64,000 nucleotides of DNA from Nocardioides oleivorans (lineage in GTDB: Bacteria > Actinomycetota > Actinomycetes > Propionibacteriales > Nocardioidaceae), in NCBI RefSeq assembly GCF_004137255.1, contig NZ_SDWT01000001.1, positions 806,001 to 870,000 of the forward strand. The letters are read 5' to 3'. The position numbers and the translations under genes are program-made. Under the pieces are notes generated by a model that was given only the letters and a program-made list of their open reading frames with translations, made no database searches and was not told where the DNA came from. Shown piece after piece: positions 33,393 through 41,025 of the stretch; positions within the stretch are counted from its first letter, which is position 1, and each line of letters starts with the position of its first letter.

Positions 33393-33405
33393 GGACCACC
33401 GGTCC
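33393..33405. promoter_or_regulatory. Palindrome upstream of the peroxidase gene
   Basis: GGACC-ACC-GGTCC, 5-bp arms, lies in the 116-bp gap between the TetR gene stop and the peroxidase start, about 90 bp before the ATG. It could be the operator of the adjacent TetR protein; the arms are short and GC-rich, so chance is possible. Confidence 0.3.
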
Positions 33406-33419
33406 GACGGTCGCAGCGC

Positions 33420-34007
33420 CTAGGGGAGGTCGCCGGTGAGGTAGTGCTGGAGGGTCGGGCCGACCCGGGCGACGAGGTCGTCGGCAGGCATCCGGGCCAG
33501 CGGCGGGAGCGCGACGAGGTAGCGCGCGACGATGAGTCCCATCAGCTGGCTGGCGACCAGCGGGACCCGCACCTCGGGACGATCGGCCACGAGCCCGGCG
33601 AGCACCGGGCCGACCACCACCGGGATGAACGCGTCGCGCACCAGCCCGCCGTCGTCGTCGGCGATCAGCGCGCGCACCATCGCCAGGAGCCCGGGCTGGA
33701 CGGCGGGGTCGTCCCAGACGCCGAGGAACGTGCGCAGCAGTCGTTCGCCGGAGCCGTCGGGGCCGGCGGCCACGACCGGGGCCAGCACCTCGCGGGGGTC
33801 GACGGGGATCTCGAGGGCCGCGACGAACAGGTCGTCCTTGCTGCCGAAGTAGTGGTGCACGAGCGCGGGGTCGACGCCCGCGGAGGCCGCGACGGCGCGG
33901 ATCGTCGTACCCCGGAAGCCCTTCTCGGCGAACGACGTCCGTGCGGCGGTGAGCACCTCGGCGCGGGTGTCCGGGGCGCCCGGGCGGCGTCCGCGCGCAG
34001 TGGTCAT
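33420..34007 (-). CDS. TetR-family transcriptional regulator
   Basis: 195-residue TetR protein. HTH: AEVLTAARTSFAEKGFRGTTIRAVAASAGVDPALVHHYFGSK; the C-terminal part fits the TetR_C (DUF1956-like) type. ATG at 34005-34007 (MTTARGRRPGAPDTR) begins at the domain; the upstream extension is a shadow of the isomerase gene, which ends 11 bp away. It reads the same way as the sugar isomerase and Ppx genes upstream and the peroxidase downstream, so control of the peroxidase is a reasonable inference. Confidence 0.88.
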   Translation of the reverse strand: MTTARGRRPGAPDTRAEVLTAARTSFAEKGFRGTTIRAVAASAGVDPALVHHYFGSKDDLFVAALEIPVDPREVLAPVVAAGPDGSGERLLRTFLGVWDDPAVQPGLLAMVRALIADDDGGLVRDAFIPVVVGPVLAGLVADRPEVRVPLVASQLMGLIVARYLVALPPLARMPADDLVARVGPTLQHYLTGDLP

Positions 34008-34017
34008 CGCGCGCGGC

Positions 34018-34833
34018 TCATCGGGACGGGACACCCAGGTGCTCGCGGGCGAACTCGAGCGACTCGCGCAGGTCGGTCTCGCGCTCGGCACGCGTGGCCG
34101 CGCGGCGGGTGTTGATCTCCAGCACGACGTGGCCGGCGAAGTCCTGTCCGGCGAGGTGCTCGAGGAAGGCCTGCGCGCCCATCACGCCGCGACCGGGCAC
34201 GAGGTGCTCGTCCTTGGCCGAGCCGGTGCCGTCGGTGAGGTGGACGTGCCGCAGGCTCTCGCCCATCCGGTCGGCCATCTCGATCACGTCGGAGCGGGCG
34301 ATGGCGGCGTGGGAGAGGTCGATCGTGGTGTTGGCGTAGTCCTGCTCGCTCGGGTCCCAGCCGGGGAGGTACATCTCCATGCCGCGGCGGGTGGACGCGC
34401 GCCAGGGGTACATGTTCTCGACGGCGAACGCGATGCCGGTGCGGGCCTCGAGCGAGGCGATGCCCTCGACGAAGCCGGCGGCGTAGTCCTTCTGCCAGCG
34501 GAAGGGCGGGTGCACGACCACGACGTCGGCGCCGACCTCGTGGGCCATCTCGGCCGACCTCTCCAGCTTGCCCCACGGGTCGGTGCCCCAGACCCGCTGC
34601 GTGAAGAGCAGGCAGGGTGAGTGGACCGCGCAGATCGGGATCTGGTGGTGGTCGCTCAGCTTGCGGACCGCGTCGACCTGCTGGCTGAGCGAGTCGATGC
34701 CGACCATCACCTCGACCGCGTCGTAGCCCAGCGAGGCCGCCCAACCGAAGCCGTGCGCGGTCGACTCGGGGTAGACCGACGCCGTGGACAGGCCGATCGT
34801 GGGGATCGCGGGTGAGGACGGGCTGTCGGGCAT
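34018..34833 (-). CDS. Sugar phosphate isomerase/epimerase family TIM-barrel protein
   Basis: 271-residue xylose-isomerase-like TIM barrel (AP endonuclease 2 fold). Metal-site-type segments: [42 protein letters not shown] and [11 protein letters not shown]. The substrate is unknown. It lies two bases after the Ppx/GppA gene; the same pairing occurs at Rv0496-Rv0498 in M. tuberculosis (recalled). The N-terminus ([17 protein letters not shown]) is typical, so ATG at 34833 is accepted. Confidence 0.87.
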   Translation of the reverse strand: MPDSPSSPAIPTIGLSTASVYPESTAHGFGWAASLGYDAVEVMVGIDSLSQQVDAVRKLSDHHQIPICAVHSPCLLFTQRVWGTDPWGKLERSAEMAHEVGADVVVVHPPFRWQKDYAAGFVEGIASLEARTGIAFAVENMYPWRASTRRGMEMYLPGWDPSEQDYANTTIDLSHAAIARSDVIEMADRMGESLRHVHLTDGTGSAKDEHLVPGRGVMGAQAFLEHLAGQDFAGHVVLEINTRRAATRAERETDLRESLEFAREHLGVPSR

Positions 34834-34835
34834 CG

Positions 34836-35780
34836 TCAGCGGAGCCTCGTGACGACCGAGATCTGGTCGAGCCGCTCGAGGATGACGCCCTCACGCAGCG
34901 CCCACGGGCAGATCTCCAGCTCGGTCAGGTCGAAGATGTCCATGCACGCCTCGGCGACGAGCGCGCCCGGGACGATCTGGTGGGTGCGGCTCGGGGAGAC
35001 ACCGGGCAGGGCGGCGAGCTCCTCGGCCGAGAGCTCCATCAGCTGCGGGATCTTCTGCGACAGCGCGGCCAGCTCCAGGACCCGCGGGACCAGCGGTCCG
35101 TCGGCGCTCGGCGCGGCGCCGCAGATGCGCGCCAGCGACCGGAACGTCTTCGACGTGGCCGCCGCCTTGTCGGGCACGCCGCCTCGCAGCAGGTGGCCGG
35201 CGTCGCGGGCGATCGCGGCACGGACCTGCTTGCGCAGCTCCTTGATGTCGTCCTCGGACGGGCGTTCGCCCTGGAACCACATCCGCGCCATCCGGGCCGC
35301 GCCCAGCGGCAGCGACCACGCCACGTCGGGGGCCTCGTCGGGGCCGCCGGCGATCTCGAGGGAGCCGCCACCGATGTCGAAGACCGCCAGCCGGCCGGCC
35401 GACCAGCCGAACCAGCGGCGTACGGCCAGGAAGGTCAGGCGCGCCTCGTCCTCGCCCGAGAGCACCTCGAGGGCGACCCCGCTGTGCTTCTCCACGTGGG
35501 CGAGGACGTCGTCGGAGTTGACCGCGTCGCGGACGGCGGAGGTCGCGAAGCCCAGCATCTCCTCGCAGCCCTTGTCCTCGGCGATCTCGGTCGCGGAGGC
35601 GCAGAAGTCGGTGAGGGCGTCGATGCCCGCGGGGGTCACCGCACCGTCGGCGTCGAGGTGCTCGGCCAGGCGCAGCGGCTGCTTGTGCGAGGACGCCGGG
35701 AGCGGTGCGGCGCCACCGTGCGCGTCCACCACCAGCAGGTGACCGGTGTTGGATCCGATGTCGAGGACGCCCAGGCGCAT
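34836..35780 (-). CDS. Ppx/GppA phosphatase family protein
   Basis: 314-residue exopolyphosphatase/guanosine pentaphosphatase family protein with the ASKHA fold: first phosphate loop [15 protein letters not shown], second [13 protein letters not shown]. It is the short two-domain type, like Rv0496 (Ppx1), which degrades short polyphosphate (recalled). ATG at 35778-35780 gives [12 protein letters not shown] and follows TAGCGT (35788-35793, minus strand) by seven bases, supporting a leaderless start over the GTG three codons upstream. It is divergent from the Cys-rich gene by 26 bp. Confidence 0.9.
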   Translation of the reverse strand: MRLGVLDIGSNTGHLLVVDAHGGAAPLPASSHKQPLRLAEHLDADGAVTPAGIDALTDFCASATEIAEDKGCEEMLGFATSAVRDAVNSDDVLAHVEKHSGVALEVLSGEDEARLTFLAVRRWFGWSAGRLAVFDIGGGSLEIAGGPDEAPDVAWSLPLGAARMARMWFQGERPSEDDIKELRKQVRAAIARDAGHLLRGGVPDKAAATSKTFRSLARICGAAPSADGPLVPRVLELAALSQKIPQLMELSAEELAALPGVSPSRTHQIVPGALVAEACMDIFDLTELEICPWALREGVILERLDQISVVTRLR

Positions 35781-35787
35781 GACAGCC

Positions 35788-35800
35788 ACGCTACTAGGGT
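35788..35800. promoter_or_regulatory. Back-to-back -10 elements of two divergent leaderless genes
   Basis: TAGCGT on the minus strand (35788-35793) lies seven bases from the Ppx ATG, and TAGGGT on the plus strand (35795-35800) six bases from the GTG at 35807. The two -10 boxes are one base apart, so polymerases could not occupy both at once. Any -35 would fall inside the opposite gene. Confidence 0.5.
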
Positions 35801-35806
35801 GGGTGG

Positions 35807-36583
35807 GTGCCTGAAGTCGATCTGGTGTTCCCCCGCGCGTACGTCGAGTTCGCGGATCCCGCCGACGACAGCCAGGTCTTCCGCTGCGACCTGACCTGGC
35901 TCACCTCGAGCTACATGTGCATCTTCGGCCAGGGCTGCCAGGGGATCTACGCCGATGCGCCCGACGTCGGCTGCTGCACGCTGGGCGCGCACTTCGCCGA
36001 CAAGGACGACGAGAAGCGCGTCGCCGCGTTCGTCGCCGAGCTCACGCCCGACGACTGGCAGCTGCACCCCGGCCGGGCGGTGCGGAGGAAGGACTGGGTC
36101 GAGACCGACGAGGACGGCGAGCGCAAGACCCTCGCGGTCGTGGTCGACGACCAGCAGGCGTGCGTGTTCCACAACCGCACCGACTTCGCGCCGGCCGGCG
36201 GCGGGGGCGGCGCCGGGTGCGCCCTGCACGGGCTCGCGCTGCGCCAGGGCCGCAACCCGCTGGAGACCAAGCCCGACGTGTGCTGGCAGCTGCCCATCCG
36301 CCGCCAGTTCCGCAACGTCGAGCGCCAGGACGGGACGACGTACACCGAGGTCTCGATCGGCGAGTACGACCGCCGCGGCTGGGGTCCGGGCGGCCACGAC
36401 CTGGACTGGTACTGCTCCGGCAACACCGAGGCCCACGTCGCCGCGGAGGCGGTCTTCCTCACCCACGAGGCCGAGCTCGTCGAGCTGATGGGCCGCGAGG
36501 GGTACGACGAGCTGTCGCGGCACTGCGAGGCACACGTCCGGTCGCGGTCGGTCCTCGCGCTTCACCCCGCCGACCCGAGATGA
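35807..36583 (+). CDS. Conserved Cys-rich protein (Rv0495c-like), function unknown
   Basis: 258-residue cytoplasmic protein with no signal peptide. It has many cysteines in spaced clusters: [44 protein letters not shown] and DVCWQLP, resembling the YkgJ/DUF3109 type of putative metal or Fe-S binding proteins. The position divergent to ppx matches Rv0495c in M. tuberculosis (recalled), a conserved actinobacterial protein. GTG at 35807 follows TAGGGT by six bases. Function is not established; a metal or redox role is inference from the cysteines. Confidence 0.8.
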   Translation: MPEVDLVFPRAYVEFADPADDSQVFRCDLTWLTSSYMCIFGQGCQGIYADAPDVGCCTLGAHFADKDDEKRVAAFVAELTPDDWQLHPGRAVRRKDWVETDEDGERKTLAVVVDDQQACVFHNRTDFAPAGGGGGAGCALHGLALRQGRNPLETKPDVCWQLPIRRQFRNVERQDGTTYTEVSIGEYDRRGWGPGGHDLDWYCSGNTEAHVAAEAVFLTHEAELVELMGREGYDELSRHCEAHVRSRSVLALHPADPR

Positions 36584-36664
36584 CCGTCACGCCCAATTCG
36601 CTCGACGTCAAGACAACCCGACCCCGGTGTCAAGCCCTCCGGCGAACGGGCTCAGAATCTCTGC

Positions 36665-37303
36665 ATGCGCCTGGACCACGTCAGCTTCGCCGCCGGACCT
36701 GATGGACTTGCCAGCACCGCCCAGCGCATCGGGGGGCTGCTCGGCACGGACTTCATCGACGGCGGCGTGCACCCCCGCTTCGGCACCCGCAACATGATCC
36801 TGCCCCTCGCGGGTGACATCTACATGGAGATCGTCGAGGTGCTCGACCACCCGGCGAGCGACAAGGCCCCCTTCGGCCAGGCCGTGCGCGCGCGCTCGGT
36901 CCTCGGCGGTGGCTGGATGGGCTGGGTCGTCTCGGTCCCCGACATCGCCCCGATCGAGGCGCGGCTGGGCCGCGAGTCGGTCAAGGGCAACCGCCACCGC
37001 CCCGACGGCACCGAGCTCCTGTGGCGCCAGATCGGCGTCAACGGGCTCCTCTCCGACCCCCAGCTGCCCTTCTTCATCCAGTGGCAGTCGCCCGACGAGC
37101 TGCGCCCGAGCAACGGCGCGACCGGCGACTACTCCCTCGCCTGCCTCGAGATCGCCGGCGACCCGCAGCGGGTCAGCGAGTGGCTCGGCGAGACCGTCGA
37201 GGCCCCGCTCGAGGACGTGAAGGTCGAGTGGGTCGCCCCCAACGGCACCCCCGGCGTCGTCGCGGTCCAGCTGCAGACCCCCCACGGGCTCGTCCGCATC
37301 TGA
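36665..37303 (+). CDS. VOC-family (glyoxalase-like domain) protein
   Basis: 212-residue protein starting with the VOC-type strand MRLDHVSFAAG and a repeat-like second half (YSLACLEIAGDPQRVSEWLG); it fits the Glyoxalase_3-like group of uncharacterised VOC proteins. Metal-ligand positions are not clearly conserved, so an enzymatic role is unproven. ATG at 36665 follows CAGAAT (36653-36658) by six bases, suggesting a leaderless mRNA. A hairpin repeat begins eight bases after its stop. Confidence 0.83.
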   Translation: MRLDHVSFAAGPDGLASTAQRIGGLLGTDFIDGGVHPRFGTRNMILPLAGDIYMEIVEVLDHPASDKAPFGQAVRARSVLGGGWMGWVVSVPDIAPIEARLGRESVKGNRHRPDGTELLWRQIGVNGLLSDPQLPFFIQWQSPDELRPSNGATGDYSLACLEIAGDPQRVSEWLGETVEAPLEDVKVEWVAPNGTPGVVAVQLQTPHGLVRI

Positions 37304-37311
37304 TCGTCAGC

Positions 37312-37395
37312 GATCCCCGGCTGACCGGGGGTCACTGATGTTGTCGGCCTTTGCAATGCCTGACAAGTTGATTGATCCCCGGCCGACCGGGAATC
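37312..37395. repeat. Duplicated hairpin element with an intervening stem
   Basis: Two direct copies of GATCCCCGG-CYGA-CCGGGRRTCAC lie at 37312-37336 and 37374-37398, 62 bp apart. Each folds to a 9-bp stem (one mismatch) with a 4-nt loop. Between them TTGTCGGC (37341-37348) and GCCTGACAA (37358-37366) form a third stem. The second copy ends 13 bases before the methyltransferase ATG, so the element may be a terminator plus an operator or leader structure. Confidence 0.6.
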
Positions 37396-37408
37396 ACGAG
37401 AGCGCGAC

Positions 37409-38092
37409 ATGAAGGCTCGACCCTCACCCAACATCTGGAACACCCCCGAGCTCTACGAGCTCGAGAACCGCGCGGCCGACCCCCACGACCGGATCGCCAC
37501 CGCGATGCGCGAGCTCGGCGACTGGGCCGGTCGCAGCGTGCTCGACATCGGCTGCGGCAGCGGCTTCCACCTGCCCCTGTGGGCCTCGACCGCGACGCAG
37601 GTCGTCGGCGTGGAGCCGCACCCGCCGCTGGTCGCGCTCGCCCGTCGTCGGACGCGGTCCCTCGACCACGTCACCGTCCTCGAGGGCGGCGCCCAGGCGC
37701 TGCCCGTCGCCGGCGCCTCGGTGGACGTGGCCCACGCACGCTGGGCCTACTTCTTCGGCCCCGGCTCGGAGCCCGGGCTGCGCGAGCTCGACCGGGTCGT
37801 ACGGCGTGGGGGCACGGCGTTCGTGATCGACAACGACCCGACGCGCTCGACGTTCGGCCGCTGGTTCCGCCGTGGCTTCCCGGAGGTCGACCCGGTCGCG
37901 GTCGAGCAGTTCTGGTCGATGCACGGCTGGCGGCGCCGCCCGATCGAGATGGGCTGGTCCTTCGCCTCGCGCGAGGACCTCGAGAGCGTCGTCCGCATCG
38001 AGCTCCCGCCGGAGGCGGCCGAGGAGGCGCTGGCCTCGCACAGCGGCACCACGGTCGACTACGCGGTCAACCTCTGGTTCCGGCAGTACTAG
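37409..38092 (+). CDS. SAM-dependent methyltransferase (class I)
   Basis: 227-residue Rossmann methyltransferase. Motif I VLDIGCGSGFHLPLW binds SAM, motif II VVGVEPHPPLV, and a later segment VDVAHARWAYFFGPGSEPGL matches UbiE/Methyltransf_11-type enzymes. The acceptor is unknown. ATG at 37409 gives a sensible N-terminus (MKARPSPNIWNTPELY). The gene follows the hairpin repeats and converges with a 4-bp overlap on the GFA gene (stop codons at 38089-38092). Confidence 0.88.
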   Translation: MKARPSPNIWNTPELYELENRAADPHDRIATAMRELGDWAGRSVLDIGCGSGFHLPLWASTATQVVGVEPHPPLVALARRRTRSLDHVTVLEGGAQALPVAGASVDVAHARWAYFFGPGSEPGLRELDRVVRRGGTAFVIDNDPTRSTFGRWFRRGFPEVDPVAVEQFWSMHGWRRRPIEMGWSFASREDLESVVRIELPPEAAEEALASHSGTTVDYAVNLWFRQY

Positions 38093-38478
38093 CCCTCGAG
38101 GTCGTGCTCGACGAGCCCGTCCGCGCGACGGTGGTAGTCGGCGGCCTCGGAGACCCACCACGCCGTCGTCGTGGCCAGCCCCGTCGGCTGGTCGAGGGTG
38201 CCCGCGGCGATGCTCAGGTGACCGGGCTCTGCGTCGACCTTCCAGAAGAGTGACGAGCCGCAGGTCGCGCACGAGCCGTAGTGCACGCCCGGGGCGGCGG
38301 CGTACCACCGCACGGCGGACGGGTCGCCGACCGTCACGTCGGAGGCAGCCGCGGCCGAGGCGGCCAGGTGGTGACCGGTCCAGCGGCGGCAGCGCTCGCA
38401 GTGGCAGTTCCAGACGTCGCGCAGCGGCCCGTCGACCTCGTAGCGGACCGCGCCGCACAGGCAGCCGCCGGACGCCAC
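38089..38478 (-). CDS. GFA-family protein (glutathione-dependent formaldehyde-activating fold)
   Basis: 129-residue Mss4-like zinc protein of the GFA family. Zinc-ligand cysteines lie in GGCLCGAVRYEV, WNCHCERCRRWTG and SCATCGSSLFWK. The family has glutathione S-(hydroxymethyl)transferase members, but actinobacteria lack glutathione, so the natural substrate is probably another thiol or unknown. GTG at 38476-38478 begins eight bases after the LacI stop, suggesting co-transcription with and perhaps control by the LacI protein. Confidence 0.87.
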   Translation of the reverse strand: MASGGCLCGAVRYEVDGPLRDVWNCHCERCRRWTGHHLAASAAAASDVTVGDPSAVRWYAAAPGVHYGSCATCGSSLFWKVDAEPGHLSIAAGTLDQPTGLATTTAWWVSEAADYHRRADGLVEHDLEG

Positions 38479-38486
38479 GCGCGGGC

Positions 38487-39533
38487 TCAGCTCGACTCGC
38501 GGATCGCGAGCGTCGGCTCGAGCAGGACGCCCCAGGTGTCGATCGGCTGGTGGGTCAGCAGCAGGCTCAGCGTGTTGACGATCTCGACCGCGACGTCCTC
38601 GAGCGGCTGCCGCACGGACGTGAGCCCCACCGGGAAGACCTGGGCGACCTGGGAGTCGTCGAAGCCGACCACCGCGATGTCGCGACCCGGCGCGAGCTGG
38701 CGGATCCAGAGCGTGTGGAGCACGCCCATGGCGAGGGTGTCCGACGCGCAGACGAAGGCGGTCGGCTCGGACTCGTCGAGGAGTACGGCGGCAGCCTCCG
38801 CGCCGCTGTGGACGACGTCCTCGACGCGCGAGGCGAGGCCGGTCGTGGACAGGCCGTTGGCGTGCATCGTCTTCAGCCAGCCCGAGCGACGGTCCTCGCC
38901 GATCGGGGAGTCCTTGCGCCACCCGATCCAGGCGATGCGGGTGTGGCCGCGGTCGATGAGGTGCTGGGTGGCCAGCCGGGTGCCGGCGGCGCCGTCGACG
39001 TCGACCCACACGTGGCGGGCCTCCTCGTCGTCCCAGGGCCGGCCGAAGGCGACGAACGGCGCACGCTGCTCGCTCAGCCAGGAGGCCTGCGGGTTGCCGA
39101 GGTAGGTGTCGGTCACGACGAAGGCGTCGACCGCGGTCGAGCGGAGCAGGTTGTCGTAGCCGCCGATCGGGTCCTCGTCGTCACCCGGGAAGAGCAGGAC
39201 GTGGTAGCCGACCTCCTGGCTGGCCTCCACCAGCGAGTGGACGAAGCGGTCCATCGCGGCGTTGGCGGTGCCCTCCTGGGCCGGGGCGAAGCGCAGGCCG
39301 ATCAGCGACGACGTACGGGTGCGGAGGTTGCGGGCGGCGCGGTTGGGCGAGTAGCCGAGCTCGGCGATCGTCTGGCGCACCCGCTCGAGCGTGTCGGGGC
39401 GAAGCAGGTCGGGGTTGTTGACCGCGTTGGAGACCGTCTGGCGGGAGACGCCTGCGCGCTCGGCGACGTCGGCGAGGGTCGTGGGCGTGGCCGGGAGCTG
39501 GCTGCCGCCGAGCCGGTGATCGCTGCGCCCCAT
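38487..39533 (-). CDS. LacI-family transcriptional regulator
   Basis: 348-residue LacI/GalR regulator. HTH TTLADVAERAGVSRQTVSNAVNNPDLLRPDT with the hinge RAARNLRTRTSSLIGL, then a periplasmic-binding-like effector domain (VVGFDDSQVAQVFPVGLTSVRQP). The effector is probably a sugar, unidentified. ATG at 39531-39533 has AGGGGG six bases upstream; the longer frame runs through the promoter. An 18-bp operator-like palindrome with a central CG lies 23 bp upstream, pointing to autoregulation. Confidence 0.91.
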   Translation of the reverse strand: MGRSDHRLGGSQLPATPTTLADVAERAGVSRQTVSNAVNNPDLLRPDTLERVRQTIAELGYSPNRAARNLRTRTSSLIGLRFAPAQEGTANAAMDRFVHSLVEASQEVGYHVLLFPGDDEDPIGGYDNLLRSTAVDAFVVTDTYLGNPQASWLSEQRAPFVAFGRPWDDEEARHVWVDVDGAAGTRLATQHLIDRGHTRIAWIGWRKDSPIGEDRRSGWLKTMHANGLSTTGLASRVEDVVHSGAEAAAVLLDESEPTAFVCASDTLAMGVLHTLWIRQLAPGRDIAVVGFDDSQVAQVFPVGLTSVRQPLEDVAVEIVNTLSLLLTHQPIDTWGVLLEPTLAIRESS

Positions 39534-39555
39534 CTGCTGCCCCCTTCGACGGGTC

Positions 39556-39573
39556 CCTTTGACCGATCCAAGG
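39556..39573. promoter_or_regulatory. LacI-type operator upstream of the LacI gene
   Basis: CCTTTGACCGATCCAAGG is an even 18-bp palindrome (14 of 18 positions symmetric) centred on CG, the usual form for LacI-family sites. TATGCT (39579-39584, minus strand) lies just upstream as a possible -10, so the site would cover the RNA start. Confidence 0.5.
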
Positions 39574-39621
39574 AGGCGAGCATAAGGCCTCGATGTCGGC
39601 CACGACGCCCGCCAAACGGGT

Positions 39622-39658
39622 GAAGGGCCCTCGCGAGTATGAGTCGCAAGGGCCCTTC
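39622..39658. terminator. Strong GC-rich hairpin in a divergent gap
   Basis: Arms at 39622-39636 and 39644-39658 pair over 15 bp with one mismatch, loop GTATGAG. It has intrinsic-terminator form, yet it lies between divergent genes (LacI gene and ankyrin gene) rather than after a gene. It may insulate the LacI promoter or end an unrecognised short transcript. Confidence 0.6.
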
Positions 39659-40047
39659 GGTGTGACCGGATCATGTGACGACCTCCGGTCGATGCCTCGT
39701 CCCCGCTGATCCCCGCTCCTGCGTCACCCAGTCGCGGCGGTCGGCCGGCCGAAGCCGTCCGTCCGGGTGGATCCTCGTCTCCGAGCCATCCCGCCTCCCG
39801 TTGCCGGGCGGCGTGGGAGAAGTTCTACGCCCCTTCCGCCGCGGCGCGCAAGGGTCTCCGCGCGCCGGTTGCTCCTCCGCAGACTCCTCCACCGGCTCTC
39901 CACCGACGAGGCCCCTGCGTCCCCAGCAACCGGCTCTCCGTCCACAGGTTCGGCACGTGCTCCACAGGCCGGGCTCACGCCCTGTGGAAACGTGGTCCGG
40001 ACCGGTGGGGGTGCCCGAACGGTTGGTCGGGCTGGGAGGATCGTCGG
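39659..40047. other. 389-bp gap upstream of the ankyrin lipoprotein gene
   Basis: No gene or tRNA recognised. Three copies of a TCCACAG-type core occur close together (39938-39946, 39958-39966, and inverted at 39983-39991), each matching seven of nine bases of the actinobacterial DnaA box TTGTCCACA. Confidence 0.4.
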
Positions 40048-40983
40048 GTGCGAGCAGGAGCTGTCCGACGGGGCCTGGCGGTGGTCGGGCTGCTGGCCAC
40101 GGCTGCCTGCTCGGCGGGCACGGGCACCGCCCCGTCACCCTCCCCCTCATCCACCCCGAGCCCCACGACCACCTCACCCACCTCGTCCACCTCGTCCACC
40201 TCGGAGGTCCCCGACGTGACCGAACCCCCGCTGGTCGTGGCCGTCCGGGCAGCCGAGAACGAACCGGCCGCCGCTCGCGCCGACGTGCGCGAGCTGCTGG
40301 CCGGCGGAGCCGACGCTGCCGGCTCCTCGCAGCTCGCCGAGCAGCTCGGGCTCTCCTCGCTCGCCCGGCTCCTCGCCCGGGCCGACGACCCGGTCCGCGA
40401 GCCGGGGGCCGAGCTGCTGCGCGCCGCGACCCGCGGGGACGCCGATGCAGCCGCGCTGGCCGTCCGGGCCGGTGCCCCGGTCGACGTCCGCGACGCGCGA
40501 CGCCGTACGCCGCTGCTGCTCGCGGTCATCGACGACCGGCTGGAGGTGGCCGACCTGCTCGCCCGCCTCGGCGCCGACCCCGACGCGGTCGACGTCCAGC
40601 AGGACACCCCGTGGCTGGTCACCGGGGTGACGGGGTCGGTCGCGATGGGCCAGCTGCTGCTCCCGCTCGACCCCGACGTGACGCTGCGCAACCGCTACGG
40701 CGGCGTCTCGATCATCCCGGCGTCCGAGCGCGGCCACGTCGCCTACGTGCGCTGGGCGCTCCAGCACACCGCCGTCGACGTCGACCACGTCAACGACCTC
40801 GGCTGGACCGCGCTGCTGGAGGCGGTCGTCCTCGGCGAGGGCACCGAGCGCTGGCAGCGGATCGTCGCGATCCTGCTGGAGCAGGGAGCCGACCGCTCGA
40901 TCCCCGACCGCGACGGCGTGACGGCGCTCGCGCACGCGCGCGCCCGGGGGTACGACGAGATCGCGGCGCTGCTCGCCCGGTGA
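40048..40983 (+). CDS. Secreted ankyrin-repeat lipoprotein
   Basis: 311-residue predicted lipoprotein: basic N-terminus, hydrophobic VVGLLATAAC with lipidated C21, then a Ser/Thr/Pro linker (about 28-55). The rest has about four to five ankyrin-like repeats: LRAATRGDADAAALAVRAGA, RTPLLLAVIDDRLEVADLLA, GWTALLEAVVLGEGTERW and GVTALAHARARGYDEIAALLA. Ankyrin repeats mediate protein binding; the partner is unknown. GTG at 40048 has GGAGG about eight bases upstream. It is followed by radA with its own promoter. Confidence 0.85.
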   Translation: MRAGAVRRGLAVVGLLATAACSAGTGTAPSPSPSSTPSPTTTSPTSSTSSTSEVPDVTEPPLVVAVRAAENEPAAARADVRELLAGGADAAGSSQLAEQLGLSSLARLLARADDPVREPGAELLRAATRGDADAAALAVRAGAPVDVRDARRRTPLLLAVIDDRLEVADLLARLGADPDAVDVQQDTPWLVTGVTGSVAMGQLLLPLDPDVTLRNRYGGVSIIPASERGHVAYVRWALQHTAVDVDHVNDLGWTALLEAVVLGEGTERWQRIVAILLEQGADRSIPDRDGVTALAHARARGYDEIAALLAR

Positions 40984-41025
40984 GCATCCGCCGGGCTGTC
41001 GGTGGCCTCGCCTAGCGTGAGCCGC

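Noticed and set aside
39938-39991. Chromosomal replication origin
   Set aside because: Only three degenerate DnaA-like boxes, no AT-rich unwinding element, and no dnaA, dnaN or rpmH nearby.
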